Assembly (NCBI GenBank): GCA_934394815.1
Contig: CAKRRD010000063.1
Span: 1 to 8,132 of the forward strand
Length of the DNA stretch: 8,132 nucleotides
DNA from: an uncultured Acetatifactor sp.
GTDB taxonomy: Bacteria; Bacillota; Clostridia; Lachnospirales; Lachnospiraceae
Direction: 5' to 3'
Numbering within the stretch: the first letter of the stretch is position 1; every line of letters begins with the position of its first letter. The translations under genes and the position numbers were made by a program. The notes beneath the pieces were generated by a model. The model was not told the DNA's origin and ran no database searches. It saw only the letters and a program-made list of their open reading frames with translations. Below are positions 1 to 6,993 of this stretch, in pieces.

Positions 1-75
1 CGTACCGCTACGCTCTGCTTTGAAGCGAGAGCGGGTCTGCTGTCCTTACCCCCAGCGCGGGCTACGGGGACATTC
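1..75. other. GC-rich hairpin-forming segment at the window edge
   Basis: This stretch is clearly richer in G and C than the AT-rich DNA beside it. It contains two predictable hairpins. Positions 11-33 form a 6-bp stem (CGCTCT with AGAGCG), one bulged G, three more pairs and a TTGA loop. Positions 49-69 form CCCC/GGGG plus AGC/GCT around a GCGG loop. Neither is followed by a T-run on either strand, so it does not read as an ordinary intrinsic terminator for the minus-strand operon ending at 112. One plus frame is open from base 1 to a TAA at 79-81, so the tail of a gene to the left is possible but unsupported. It could also be an interspersed intergenic repeat or the edge of a structured RNA. 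The identity is unknown. Confidence 0.3.
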
Positions 76-111
76 CACTAACTTTCCATTTAGTTATTGC
101 CTATTACTCGC

Positions 112-966
112 TTATTGATCAATCCCCAGTTGCTGCAATGCTTTCTCCCAATAAGAAGGGGCAATATTATACCATGGGTCTTTATATCCGTTTAATTTCA
201 TTACACGAAATAATGCAGTTCCGTGGGAGACTTCGCCGGTATACAATAAATGCTGTGTGATCCTGCACCAATAAGGTGACAGATCCCATAGACCGGATTC
301 GTGAAGATCCTTTATAATTCTTTCCACATCATATTCCAGTGAAATAAATTCGGGGTTCCAGTTGCAGCCATCGGAGGTCAATATTATGTACTGTGTTTTG
401 CGGGGAGCTTTCAAGGGGACACCCACAGCTCCGGCGTTTATTATCTTCTTTTCACCATCATAAACGATTTCCTGAATATGTGTGTGACCGCATACGATAT
501 AGTTCTCATCATAGTTATGAAGAATATCTTCGAAATCCTCAATGTTTGGATGCAGTTTTTTATTATTGGCAAAAGGGGTTCCGTGACAGGTCAGTACTGG
601 CTTCACTCCATCGAACGTAATTCTCTGACTTATGGGCAGAGACTCAAAGAAGTCAATATCCGTGGAGGTGAGATTTTCGTAATTATAAAGCATTGCCATA
701 ATGCTATGATTTCCGTTTTTCCAGTCACACTTCACATCTTTTCTGCGGTTGATCCAGTAGTCCTCTTTATTTCCCCTTATGAAGAAGCAAGAATATTTGC
801 TCCGTAGTTCATAAAGGATTTCCAGTGTTTTTTGCGGATAAGGAAATTCCCCCAGATAATCGCCTAAGAAAATATAGGCATCGACATGCTGTGCCAATGC
901 ATGTTTTAGACAGCTTTGCAAGGCTATGTAGTTGCTATGGATATCGGACATGATTGCCAGTTTCAT
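112..966 (-). CDS. Calcineurin-like metallophosphoesterase (YfcE/MJ0936-like) with C-terminal extension
   Basis: Predicted cytoplasmic two-metal phosphoesterase of 284 aa. The metal-binding motifs are in the usual order: D8-x-H10 in MSDIHSN, G35-D36, G65-N66, H128 in CHGT, and G160-H-T-H163. This is the layout of the YfcE/MJ0936-type phosphodiesterase superfamily; the substrate cannot be read from sequence. I chose the ATG at 966 because the family begins MKLxxxSDIH and because AAAGG lies about 9 nt upstream. An in-frame ATG at 1005 overlaps the stop of the preceding gene as ATGA and would add 13 lysine/arginine-rich residues, but no Shine-Dalgarno precedes it. The catalytic domain ends near residue 210. 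About 70 further residues, rich in W and Y, are longer than a minimal YfcE and have no assigned role. It is the last gene of the minus-strand cluster, and no clear terminator follows. Confidence 0.9.
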   Translation of the reverse strand: MKLAIMSDIHSNYIALQSCLKHALAQHVDAYIFLGDYLGEFPYPQKTLEILYELRSKYSCFFIRGNKEDYWINRRKDVKCDWKNGNHSIMAMLYNYENLTSTDIDFFESLPISQRITFDGVKPVLTCHGTPFANNKKLHPNIEDFEDILHNYDENYIVCGHTHIQEIVYDGEKKIINAGAVGVPLKAPRKTQYIILTSDGCNWNPEFISLEYDVERIIKDLHESGLWDLSPYWCRITQHLLYTGEVSHGTALFRVMKLNGYKDPWYNIAPSYWEKALQQLGIDQ

Positions 967-1001
967 TCGTATTTTCCTTTTCTTATTTGTTTTGTACGGA
1001 A

Positions 1002-1592
1002 TCATTTTCTGGAAAAATGAAAATCACAGCAATTCTCGCCGTAGCCTAAGGTCTTTGTCCGGGAGAAGGCCATTTTTTTCAGGCCGCCGTAAGTCACGTT
1101 GTCGGCATCGCAGAAGATGTGGCACAGCTTCGGGCAGTCGTTCTCGACGCAGGCGGTGTACCAGAGGCATTTTGTGATGGTCACATCGAAGGAATCGCTG
1201 GTGTGGCTTTGCGTACTTTCATGCAGGTCGGAGGTGCGCATGACTTTCCGGAAGATACTGCTGTAAAGGAAGTAAAATCCGGGGATACGTTCCATTTTTG
1301 CCATGGAAGAGTGCATATTTGCTCCGACAATAGTAAACATATATTTTTGCAGATATGCGGAGGTCTCCTCTTCCGAAAAGCCCTCCTGCAACAGAGTCTT
1401 ATACAGCGCTACACAGGGAAGAATGGTCTGAATCAGCGTTTTCTGCTGGCTTTTCGATTTGTTTTGTGTGTTTTCACTTTCTATCAGCATGTGGAATAAC
1501 TGTTCCTGCTTATGAAACAAAGCGCTGCCCTGGTCCGGCCCCAATTCTTCTATTAAGAATGCCTTGATCTGTTCCTGACGTTTGACTTTCAT
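1002..1592 (-). CDS. L-2-amino-thiazoline-4-carboxylic acid (ATC) hydrolase family protein
   Basis: A 196-aa protein that I assign to the ATC hydrolase family (PF14196 type). The assignment rests on its cysteine-rich C-terminal half: C142, C148, C153, C157 and C161, the segment LCHIFCDADN, then FSRTKTLGYG and a terminal CCDFHF. In Pseudomonas the named enzyme opens the thiazoline ring of ATC on the route to L-cysteine. Most family members in gut Firmicutes are untested, so the substrate here is not known. The N-terminal third (about residues 1-60) is helical and charged, with no signal peptide or membrane segment. The ATG at 1592 is chosen because GAGGTG lies 9 nt upstream; a GTG at 1604 would fall inside that ribosome binding site. 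The gene starts 30 nt after the amber-interrupted gene and lies 35 nt before the phosphoesterase, consistent with one operon headed by the amino-acid symporter. Confidence 0.78.
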   Translation of the reverse strand: MKVKRQEQIKAFLIEELGPDQGSALFHKQEQLFHMLIESENTQNKSKSQQKTLIQTILPCVALYKTLLQEGFSEEETSAYLQKYMFTIVGANMHSSMAKMERIPGFYFLYSSIFRKVMRTSDLHESTQSHTSDSFDVTITKCLWYTACVENDCPKLCHIFCDADNVTYGGLKKMAFSRTKTLGYGENCCDFHFSRK

Positions 1593-1622
1593 TGTTGGTA
1601 ACACCTCTAAGGAGCTTTTGAA

Positions 1623-2333
1623 TTACCAGCCCTTTAATCTTAAATCCTTCTCGATATAAATATTGAAATAACCTTCACTGACAGATGCCTTCATCCGATC
1701 AGCGCGCCACCCGCGGGAATAGATCATTTGTGCAAAAGGAGCGATCATATCAGGTTTTAAGTCCTGATACCCTTCTTGCTTAAAATTAAGAGTAAAGTTG
1801 AGATCGTCGTCATAGGGATTTCTCGGATTCTGGTAAAACGTGATGGAGGGCTCCCATACCGAGACCTCAACCACTTTACTGTTCAGGAGATAGCGCTCTG
1901 TAATCTGATCTACATACTCCATATTGCGATGGTAGAATTTGACAATGTTCTCCCCGTAAGAATCATATATTTGGGAATAATTCAAAATTCTCGGTCGGTA
2001 TTCCGTACAATAGTCAGTGCGTGTAGCGACCAGCTCTATTTCCGCACCGCGGTAGAGCCCACCATCGATCCGGATCGGATGCGCAGGAAGAACTCCGGAG
2101 TGATTCCGGTCGCGATAAATGACTTTGTTTCTCATGGCGGATTCCTTGAAATCCTTCGTGCTCATGATACGATTAAAGAAGGCATCCTCCGGCAAATCAT
2201 AGGTTACCTCAGCGTACCCGGAAAAGAAGCAATCCTACGCGAGTATGACGGCAAGAACCCATTCCATACAGGTAGGAAGGTTTCTCATATAATCGTTAAA
2301 ATCGTAAAACTCCTTTTTCGTCACATAAGCCAT
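1623..2333 (-). pseudogene. Unrecognised gene interrupted by an in-frame TAG codon
   Basis: I do not recognise this family. The reading frame starts at an ATG (2333) with a good ribosome binding site (AAAGGGAGA, about 7 nt upstream) only 26 nt after the symporter stop. It encodes MAYVTKKEFYDFNDYMRN and continues to codon 32, meets TAG at 2235-2237, and then continues open in the same frame for 203 codons to 1623. The part after the stop looks like genuine coding sequence. It is mixed hydrophilic and aromatic, with segments such as YRDRNHSGVLP and GGLYRGAEIEL, and it ends KDLRLKGW. There is no clear membrane helix, except that residues 22-31 before the stop are hydrophobic. A single substitution in an ancestral sense codon would explain it. 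Alternatives are a sequencing error, readthrough, or restart at TTG 2195, which has a weak GAGG about 10 nt upstream, or at ATG 2165. Confidence 0.65.
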
Positions 2334-2359
2334 AACAATATCTCCCTTTGCGGTTCGGA

Positions 2360-3748
2360 TCAGTTCTCTTTTGCAAAATATTCTTTCGTCAGCTTTACCA
2401 CAACACCGGATAACAGGAATACCGCGATCAGGTTGGGAATAACCATCAGTCCGTTGAAGGTCTCCGCGATGCTCCACATCAGGCCCAGGTTCATGGTAGC
2501 GCCCACGATAGCCGTAAGGGAATACAGTACCATGAAAGGTTTGTTGGAGCGGGAGCCGAATAAGAACTCAATACATCTGGTGCCGTACAGCCCCCAGCCG
2601 ATGATGGTGGAGAAGGCGAAACAGCACATGGCCACGGCGGTGAAAATGGATACCCAGTTGCCGTAGACAGCGGTGAATCCGCTGATGGTCAGTTCCGCAC
2701 CGGCTGCTTCACCGTAATTTACAGGCACGCCGCTGCACAGGATGACCAGAGCTGTCATGGTACAGATGATGATGGTGTCCACGAATACCTCGAAGATACC
2801 GAAAAATCCCTGTTTTACCGGCTTCTTCGTATCGGCACAGGCATGGGCGATGGATCCGGTACCAAGACCGGCCTCGTTGGAGAAGATACCGCGGGACACG
2901 CCCTTTTTCATGCTCATGAAGAAGCTTCCTACCACACCGCCGGTCACGGAGGCGGGATGGAAAGCACCTTCTATAATAGAAGCAAATACAGCGGGCACCG
3001 ACTTGATATGGAAAATGATGACACCCAGCGCCAGCACGATATACATGATCGCCATGAAAGGAACCAGCTTGGAAGTAACATTACCGATACGCTTGATACC
3101 ACCGATCAGGATCAGGGCAATGATGATCGCCAGAGCGATACCGATGATCAGGTTGACAAGCTTCACGGCATCTGCGGGCAATACATTAAAGTTGCTCAAT
3201 GCGGAATCAATGGCAGTAGTGATGGTGTTGACCTGTGTGGCATTACCGGTACCGAATACGGCCAGTACCCCGAAAGCGGCGAACAAATACGCCAGAAAAT
3301 GCCACTTTTTATCCAGCCCGTTCTTAATATAATACATGGGGCCGCCCACCAGATCTCCCTGGGCATTGGTCTCGCGGAAATGAACCGCCAGTGTTACTTC
3401 GGCAAATTTGGTACACATGCCAAGAATCGCGGATATCCACATCCAGAATACGGCACCGGGACCGCCGATGGCAATGGCACCGGCCACACCGGCTACATTA
3501 CCGGTTCCAACGGTGGCGGCGAGGGCGGTACATACCGCCTGGAAAGGTGTCAGGGCACCGTCGGAGGCTTCCTTTTTCTTCATCATGCGTCCCAGAGTCA
3601 CTTTCATGGCATACGGGAACTTGCGGATCTGAAGAAAGTTCGTGCGGATACTTAAGTACACGCCGACACCGATGATACAGATCATGGCGGGAACACCCCA
3701 GATGAAATTGTTGACAACGTTGTTTACTGCTTCAATCGTGGATAACAT
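2360..3748 (-). CDS. AGCS family sodium:alanine (amino acid) symporter
   Basis: A 462-aa integral membrane transporter of the alanine or glycine:cation symporter family (AgcS/AlsT/DagA type). It takes up alanine, glycine or related small amino acids with Na+ or H+. The family signature is complete: a TGNVAGVAGA segment at residues 82-91 followed by GGPGAVFWMW at 95-104, then the conserved GGPMYYI at 135-141 and, later, SRGIFSNEAGLGTG. Roughly ten to eleven hydrophobic segments cover the protein, starting at about residue 18, and the length is normal for the family. The start ATG at 3748 has AGGAGA about 8 nt upstream. It lies 91 nt downstream of the sirtuin and 26 nt upstream of the amber-interrupted gene. 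The exact substrate is inferred only from the family; glutamine or other amino acids are possible. Confidence 0.95.
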   Translation of the reverse strand: MLSTIEAVNNVVNNFIWGVPAMICIIGVGVYLSIRTNFLQIRKFPYAMKVTLGRMMKKKEASDGALTPFQAVCTALAATVGTGNVAGVAGAIAIGGPGAVFWMWISAILGMCTKFAEVTLAVHFRETNAQGDLVGGPMYYIKNGLDKKWHFLAYLFAAFGVLAVFGTGNATQVNTITTAIDSALSNFNVLPADAVKLVNLIIGIALAIIIALILIGGIKRIGNVTSKLVPFMAIMYIVLALGVIIFHIKSVPAVFASIIEGAFHPASVTGGVVGSFFMSMKKGVSRGIFSNEAGLGTGSIAHACADTKKPVKQGFFGIFEVFVDTIIICTMTALVILCSGVPVNYGEAAGAELTISGFTAVYGNWVSIFTAVAMCCFAFSTIIGWGLYGTRCIEFLFGSRSNKPFMVLYSLTAIVGATMNLGLMWSIAETFNGLMVIPNLIAVFLLSGVVVKLTKEYFAKEN

Positions 3749-3764
3749 GAATGTAATCTCCTAT

Positions 3765-3795
3765 CATTCGTAAAACTTTACGATAAATGTAAAAT
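3765..3795. promoter_or_regulatory. Alternating TTTAC/GTAAA half-sites before the symporter gene
   Basis: Just upstream of the symporter ribosome binding site, TCGTAAA and TTTACGA (3768-3774 and 3777-3783) form a 7-bp-arm dyad around AC. A third GTAAA half-site follows at 3789-3793, so TTTAC-N7-GTAAA makes a second overlapping dyad. On the minus strand this lies in the leader of the symporter mRNA or at its promoter. It could be a regulator operator or a short RNA hairpin. In this AT-rich stretch chance remains a real possibility. I could not identify a convincing -35/-10 pair for the symporter. Confidence 0.3.
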
Positions 3796-3839
3796 ATTCT
3801 TATACCTTATCACATTTGCGGACATGGCGCTACATTTTT

Positions 3840-4571
3840 TCAATTCAGTGTACTAAATACTTCCCCGATGGACCCCTGAAGCAAAAGGTCCGCATGGTTA
3901 TCTCTGGGGGTCGCACTCTTGTTGATGACCACCAGCTTGTCCCCCTGAAAATAATCAATTAACCCGGCTGCGGGATAGACAGCCAGAGAAGTGCCGCCGA
4001 TGATCAGAACATCTGCTTCGTGGATGTATCTGACGGCGGCATTTAACGTTTTTTCATCCAGTCCCTCTTCGTACAGAACCACATCCGGTTTGATAATGCC
4101 GCCGCATTTTTCACAGTGGGGGATGCCGGTGCTGTTTAAGATCGCATCGATGCCATAGAACTGGTGGCATTTCTCACAGTAATTGCGGAGCACGGAGCCG
4201 TGGAGTTCCAGTACGGTCCTGCTTCCGGCAGCCTGATGCAGCCCGTCGATGTTCTGGGTGATCACCGCCCGGACCTTCCCGGCAGCTTCCAGTTCCGCCA
4301 GCTTCTTATGGGCGGCATTGGGCTGCGCCTTCGGGAAGAGCATTTTGTTCCGGTAAAAACGGAAGAATTCCTCCGGATGAGAGCGGTAAAAGGTGTGGCT
4401 TAAAATCGTCTCCGGCGGGTAGTCGTACTGCTGGTGATACAGGCCGTCTACGCTGCGGAAGTCCGGGATCCCGCTCTCGGTGGAGACACCGGCTCCGCCA
4501 AAAAATACGATATTGTCGTAGGCATTAATGATCTGTTGTAATTCTTCAATCGCATTCTGTAGTTCGTTCAT
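3840..4571 (-). CDS. NAD-dependent protein deacylase, Sir2 family (sirtuin)
   Basis: A 243-aa soluble sirtuin that removes acyl groups from lysines using NAD+, giving nicotinamide and O-acyl-ADP-ribose. All hallmark motifs are present: GAGVSTESGIPDFR at residues 26-39 (NAD pocket), TQNIDGLH at 105-112, and catalytic H124 in LHGS. The zinc ligands are C132/C135 and C153/C156, followed by GGTSL at 192-196 and INKS at 216-219. The segment KPDVVLYEEG after the zinc module resembles bacterial class U-like sirtuins, and the SIRT5-type Tyr/Arg desuccinylase pair is not apparent. The ATG at 4571 is chosen because GAGG lies about 8 nt upstream. The ATG 6 nt earlier is too close to that site, and a TTG further up has no site. 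A strong promoter lies about 47 nt upstream. No terminator is visible before the symporter, so co-transcription is possible. The symbol cobB is often used for such proteins, but orthology to the E. coli enzyme is not shown. Confidence 0.95.
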   Translation of the reverse strand: MNELQNAIEELQQIINAYDNIVFFGGAGVSTESGIPDFRSVDGLYHQQYDYPPETILSHTFYRSHPEEFFRFYRNKMLFPKAQPNAAHKKLAELEAAGKVRAVITQNIDGLHQAAGSRTVLELHGSVLRNYCEKCHQFYGIDAILNSTGIPHCEKCGGIIKPDVVLYEEGLDEKTLNAAVRYIHEADVLIIGGTSLAVYPAAGLIDYFQGDKLVVINKSATPRDNHADLLLQGSIGEVFSTLN

Positions 4572-4617
4572 AACCATAACCTCACTTGAAACAGACAATG
4601 TTTACGGTAATAAATGT

Positions 4618-4646
4618 ATTATAATCCTGTTGCTGTTTTCCTGCAA
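4618..4646 (-). promoter_or_regulatory. Sigma-A promoter of the sirtuin gene
   Basis: Reading the minus strand, TTGCAG (4641-4646) is followed after exactly 17 nt by a perfect TATAAT (4618-4623). Transcription would begin near 4611, giving a leader of about 40 nt before the sirtuin start at 4571. The bases AACAGG-N2 directly precede the -10 element, as they do at the opposing chemoreceptor promoter. Confidence 0.7.
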
Positions 4647-4681
4647 ATAAGGATTCGCAAAAAGGACAGATCCCATTTTAA

Positions 4682-4743
4682 AACAAGATTTTTTTGAAAA
4701 AAGGTCATATTTTCGAAAAAAAGAAAAAATGGCTGTCTTTTTT
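4682..4743. other. A/T-tract region between the divergent promoters
   Basis: This stretch contains at least six runs of four to seven A or T residues at roughly helical spacing. T-runs lie near 4689-4695, 4710-4713 and 4738-4743; A-runs lie near 4697-4702, 4716-4722 and 4724-4729. It includes the palindrome TTTTCGAAAA (4710-4719). Such DNA is expected to be intrinsically curved and can act as an UP-element for the downstream promoter at 4757. No ORF or RNA gene is apparent here. Confidence 0.4.
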
Positions 4744-4762
4744 CAGAAAACAGGTCTATAAT
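4734..4762 (+). promoter_or_regulatory. Probable promoter of the chemoreceptor gene
   Basis: A perfect TATAAT lies at 4757-4762, which would place the start of transcription near 4769 and give a leader of about 77 nt. The -35 region (TGTCTT or CTGTCT at 4733-4739) matches the consensus poorly, so activation or the A/T-rich upstream DNA may compensate. An imperfect dyad, CTGT...ACAG (4733-4753), spans the -35 to -10 interval. I looked for a sigma-28 (flagellar) type TAAA...GCCGATAA promoter and did not see one. Confidence 0.5.
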
Positions 4763-4845
4763 GAAAAAAGAGTGGGGAATATTTGCGCTGCGGCGTCACA
4801 GATATGTTCGTATCCCTTTTAGCGTCGGCAGATTGGAGATAGTGT

Positions 4846-6882
4846 ATGCAAAAGAAAAACGGCAGTAAAAAACAGATCGCACTGGAATTGCAGCGTCGGA
4901 TCCTCACAGTGGTCATGGTGATCTTCCTGGCGGTGATCGTCGCGGTCGGAGTCATGATCGGCAGTACCAGTATATCGGCACAGAAAAATGATCTGGAGAT
5001 GCAGTCCAGAGCGGCATCTTACCAGTTGGAGACTTTTTTCCAGACCTATATCACAATGACGGAACAGCTGGCACTGGACAAGGATGTACAGGAACTCCTG
5101 ACAGATACGAAGGCAGGAGATAAGATCACATCCATGGAAGGATATCCGGTGGTATTCGAAGAACTGAAGCAGATCGCCGGAATGGATACGGAGAATGTGC
5201 AGGCGGTATGGCTGGGAGATATTGATGCCAATGTGCTGACCCAGTCCGATGGCTATACCAGCGGTGCGGATTTCCAGATCACACAACGAAGCTGGTACAA
5301 AGCGGCACAGAACCAGAAGACTATCCTTACAGATGCCTATGTGGATATGAGTACCGGCAATCTCGTGCTGAGCGTAGCAACCCCTGTCTATGATGCGGGT
5401 GGCAAAAGTGTCATTGGCGTAGCCGGAGTGGATATTGCGCTGGATAACATCAATCAGCTGCTGGCAGGCTATAAGATCGGTAATAACGGTTATGTGATCC
5501 TTCTGACGGAAGAGGGCATGATCATCTATCATCCCAACAGCGATTATCAGTTAAAGAATCTGTCGGAACTGGATGTGTCCGGCGATGTGATCAATGCGTT
5601 GGGCGGACAGAATACTTCCCTGAAATATAAAATGGACGGAACCTCCGAATACGGTTATATGGGAAGCATCGGGGATACCGGCTATTATATCTTAAGCTGT
5701 ATGTCTTCCGGAGAATATTATTCCAGCCTGTACCAGTGCATGGGCATCCTGTTACTCATGCTGATCCTGGGTGTGGCAATGATTATTATTGCGATCCGCC
5801 GTGTGGCTTCCAATATTACGAAACCCATCGTGGCGTTGAATGATGTGGCACAGGAACTGGCAGAAGGCAATCTGGATGTAACTATCAGTGTAGCATCGGA
5901 GAATGAAATCGGAACGCTGGCGGATTCCATACAGAAGACGGTAGACCGCTTAAAAGAATACGTCAATTATATTGAAGAGATCTCTTTCGTGCTGAACCGT
6001 TTGGCGGACGGCAGATTGAAATTTACCTTAAAATATGATTATGCGGGAGAATTCGCCAAGGTAAAGGATGCCATGCTGAATATCTCCGAATCCATGCAGA
6101 ATATCATGGAAAATATTATCGGCAGTTCCTCTCAGGTATCCCAGGGAGCGGACGATCTATCCAGGGCAGCCCAGAGCATTGCGGAGAGTGCGACAACCCA
6201 GGCTGCTTCCGTGGAAGAACTGCTGGCCACCGCTACTTCCGTATCCGATCAGGTGAAGGAAAATACAGAGGATGCCAGAAAATCAGCGGACGAAACGATC
6301 CGCGTAACGAAGATGATGCAGGACAGCCAGAAAGAGATGGATCTTATGATGGAGGCCATGGAAAAGATCACGGAGACCTCCAATGAAGTGGTAGGTATTA
6401 TCAAGACCATCGAAGATATCGCAGATCAGACGAACCTGCTGGCACTGAACGCCTCCATTGAGGCAGCCAGAGCCGGAGAGGCAGGAAAAGGTTTCGCCGT
6501 GGTGGCATCGGAGATCGGCTCTCTGGCAGATGGCAGCGCCAAGGCAGCCAACAGTACCAGAGACCTGATCCAGATCTCCATTCATGAGATCGAGCATGGC
6601 TCCGAGCTTGCGTCAAATGTACTGAAATCCATGCAGGAAGTGCTCGGCGCCATTGAAAATGTCAATGGTATGATTGGCAAGAGTGCGGACAACAATGTGG
6701 TACAGAACCAGAACATTGAGCAGATCAAAGAAGGCATCGAGGAAATCTCCAGAGCTGTACAGGACAGCTCTGCAGCAGCGGAGGAGACTTCGGCAACTTC
6801 TGAAGAACTGGCAGCACAGGCCACGACACTGGAAGAACTGGTAAAGCATTTCGAACTGAATGATGATGGGAAGACCTGCTAA
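4846..6882 (+). CDS. Methyl-accepting chemotaxis protein with dCache sensor domain
   Basis: A 678-aa transmembrane chemoreceptor that controls the CheA kinase in response to an extracellular ligand. Domains in order: helix TM1 at about 19-39; an extracellular dCache_1-type domain at about 45-292; TM2 at about 299-317; HAMP at about 318-370, with TKP at 325-327 and the ENEIG turn at 352-356; a second HAMP-like segment at about 371-417 (ADGRL...[14 protein letters not shown]); and the coiled-coil signalling domain at about 430-670. The hairpin tip [21 protein letters not shown] (527-547) is intact. The sensor has R148, W150, Y151, D167 and D196, which fit the known amino-acid-binding motif of dCache receptors, but F143 stands where that motif has Tyr. 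An amino-acid or amine ligand is therefore plausible but unproven. There is no C-terminal CheR-tethering pentapeptide; it ends GKTC. TTGGAG, 7 nt before the ATG, fixes the start. It appears to be transcribed alone, from its own promoter to its own terminator. Confidence 0.96.
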   Translation: MQKKNGSKKQIALELQRRILTVVMVIFLAVIVAVGVMIGSTSISAQKNDLEMQSRAASYQLETFFQTYITMTEQLALDKDVQELLTDTKAGDKITSMEGYPVVFEELKQIAGMDTENVQAVWLGDIDANVLTQSDGYTSGADFQITQRSWYKAAQNQKTILTDAYVDMSTGNLVLSVATPVYDAGGKSVIGVAGVDIALDNINQLLAGYKIGNNGYVILLTEEGMIIYHPNSDYQLKNLSELDVSGDVINALGGQNTSLKYKMDGTSEYGYMGSIGDTGYYILSCMSSGEYYSSLYQCMGILLLMLILGVAMIIIAIRRVASNITKPIVALNDVAQELAEGNLDVTISVASENEIGTLADSIQKTVDRLKEYVNYIEEISFVLNRLADGRLKFTLKYDYAGEFAKVKDAMLNISESMQNIMENIIGSSSQVSQGADDLSRAAQSIAESATTQAASVEELLATATSVSDQVKENTEDARKSADETIRVTKMMQDSQKEMDLMMEAMEKITETSNEVVGIIKTIEDIADQTNLLALNASIEAARAGEAGKGFAVVASEIGSLADGSAKAANSTRDLIQISIHEIEHGSELASNVLKSMQEVLGAIENVNGMIGKSADNNVVQNQNIEQIKEGIEEISRAVQDSSAAAEETSATSEELAAQATTLEELVKHFELNDDGKTC

Positions 6883-6900
6883 CAGATACGCAGGCTGAGA

Positions 6901-6950
6901 CCTCCGGCAGAGATCCGTCATACGAGGGAACTTTGCCGGAGGATTTTTTG
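6901..6950 (+). terminator. Rho-independent terminator of the chemoreceptor gene
   Basis: CCTCCGGCAGAG (6901-6912) pairs with CTTTGCCGGAGG (6931-6942) over 12 bp including one G-U, with an 18-nt loop. A T-run follows at 6944-6949 and a second one at 6954-6959. It begins 18 nt after the chemoreceptor stop codon. The promoter of the next gene lies beyond it. Confidence 0.85.
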
Positions 6951-6993
6951 TGCTTTTTTCGAAAAAATTAAGAAATCCCTAAAATATGTGGTA

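Noticed and set aside
967..1005. Upstream ATG at 1005 for the phosphoesterase, overlapping the previous stop as ATGA
   Set aside because: There is no Shine-Dalgarno before it, and the 13 extra residues are basic and absent from the family start. The ATG at 966 has a ribosome binding site.
2235..2237. Pyrrolysine or other programmed amber recoding
   Set aside because: There is no pyl gene in the window, no methylamine methyltransferase similarity and no visible downstream RNA element. A simple nonsense mutation is more economical, so recoding is kept only as a test.
1776..2666. Open frame of 296 codons on the plus strand spanning the amber-interrupted gene and the symporter 3' end
   Set aside because: It crosses two minus-strand genes and resembles no known protein. 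Its length comes from the base composition of the opposite coding frames.
2843..3655. Long open frame of 270 codons on the plus strand opposite the symporter
   Set aside because: It is the antisense shadow of a clearly conserved AGCS gene. Its translation is a low-complexity mix without any family resemblance, and no ribosome binding site fits it.
4769..4845. Possible riboswitch in the 77-nt chemoreceptor leader
   Set aside because: Only a weak 5-bp hairpin (GATAT/GTATC near 4801-4814) is visible. I could not match c-di-GMP, glycine or other known riboswitch cores.
4819..5532. Open frame of 237 codons on the minus strand opposite the chemoreceptor sensor domain
   Set aside because: It is a shadow of the chemoreceptor frame and has no recognisable domain. 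The plus-strand gene has the ribosome binding site, promoter and terminator.
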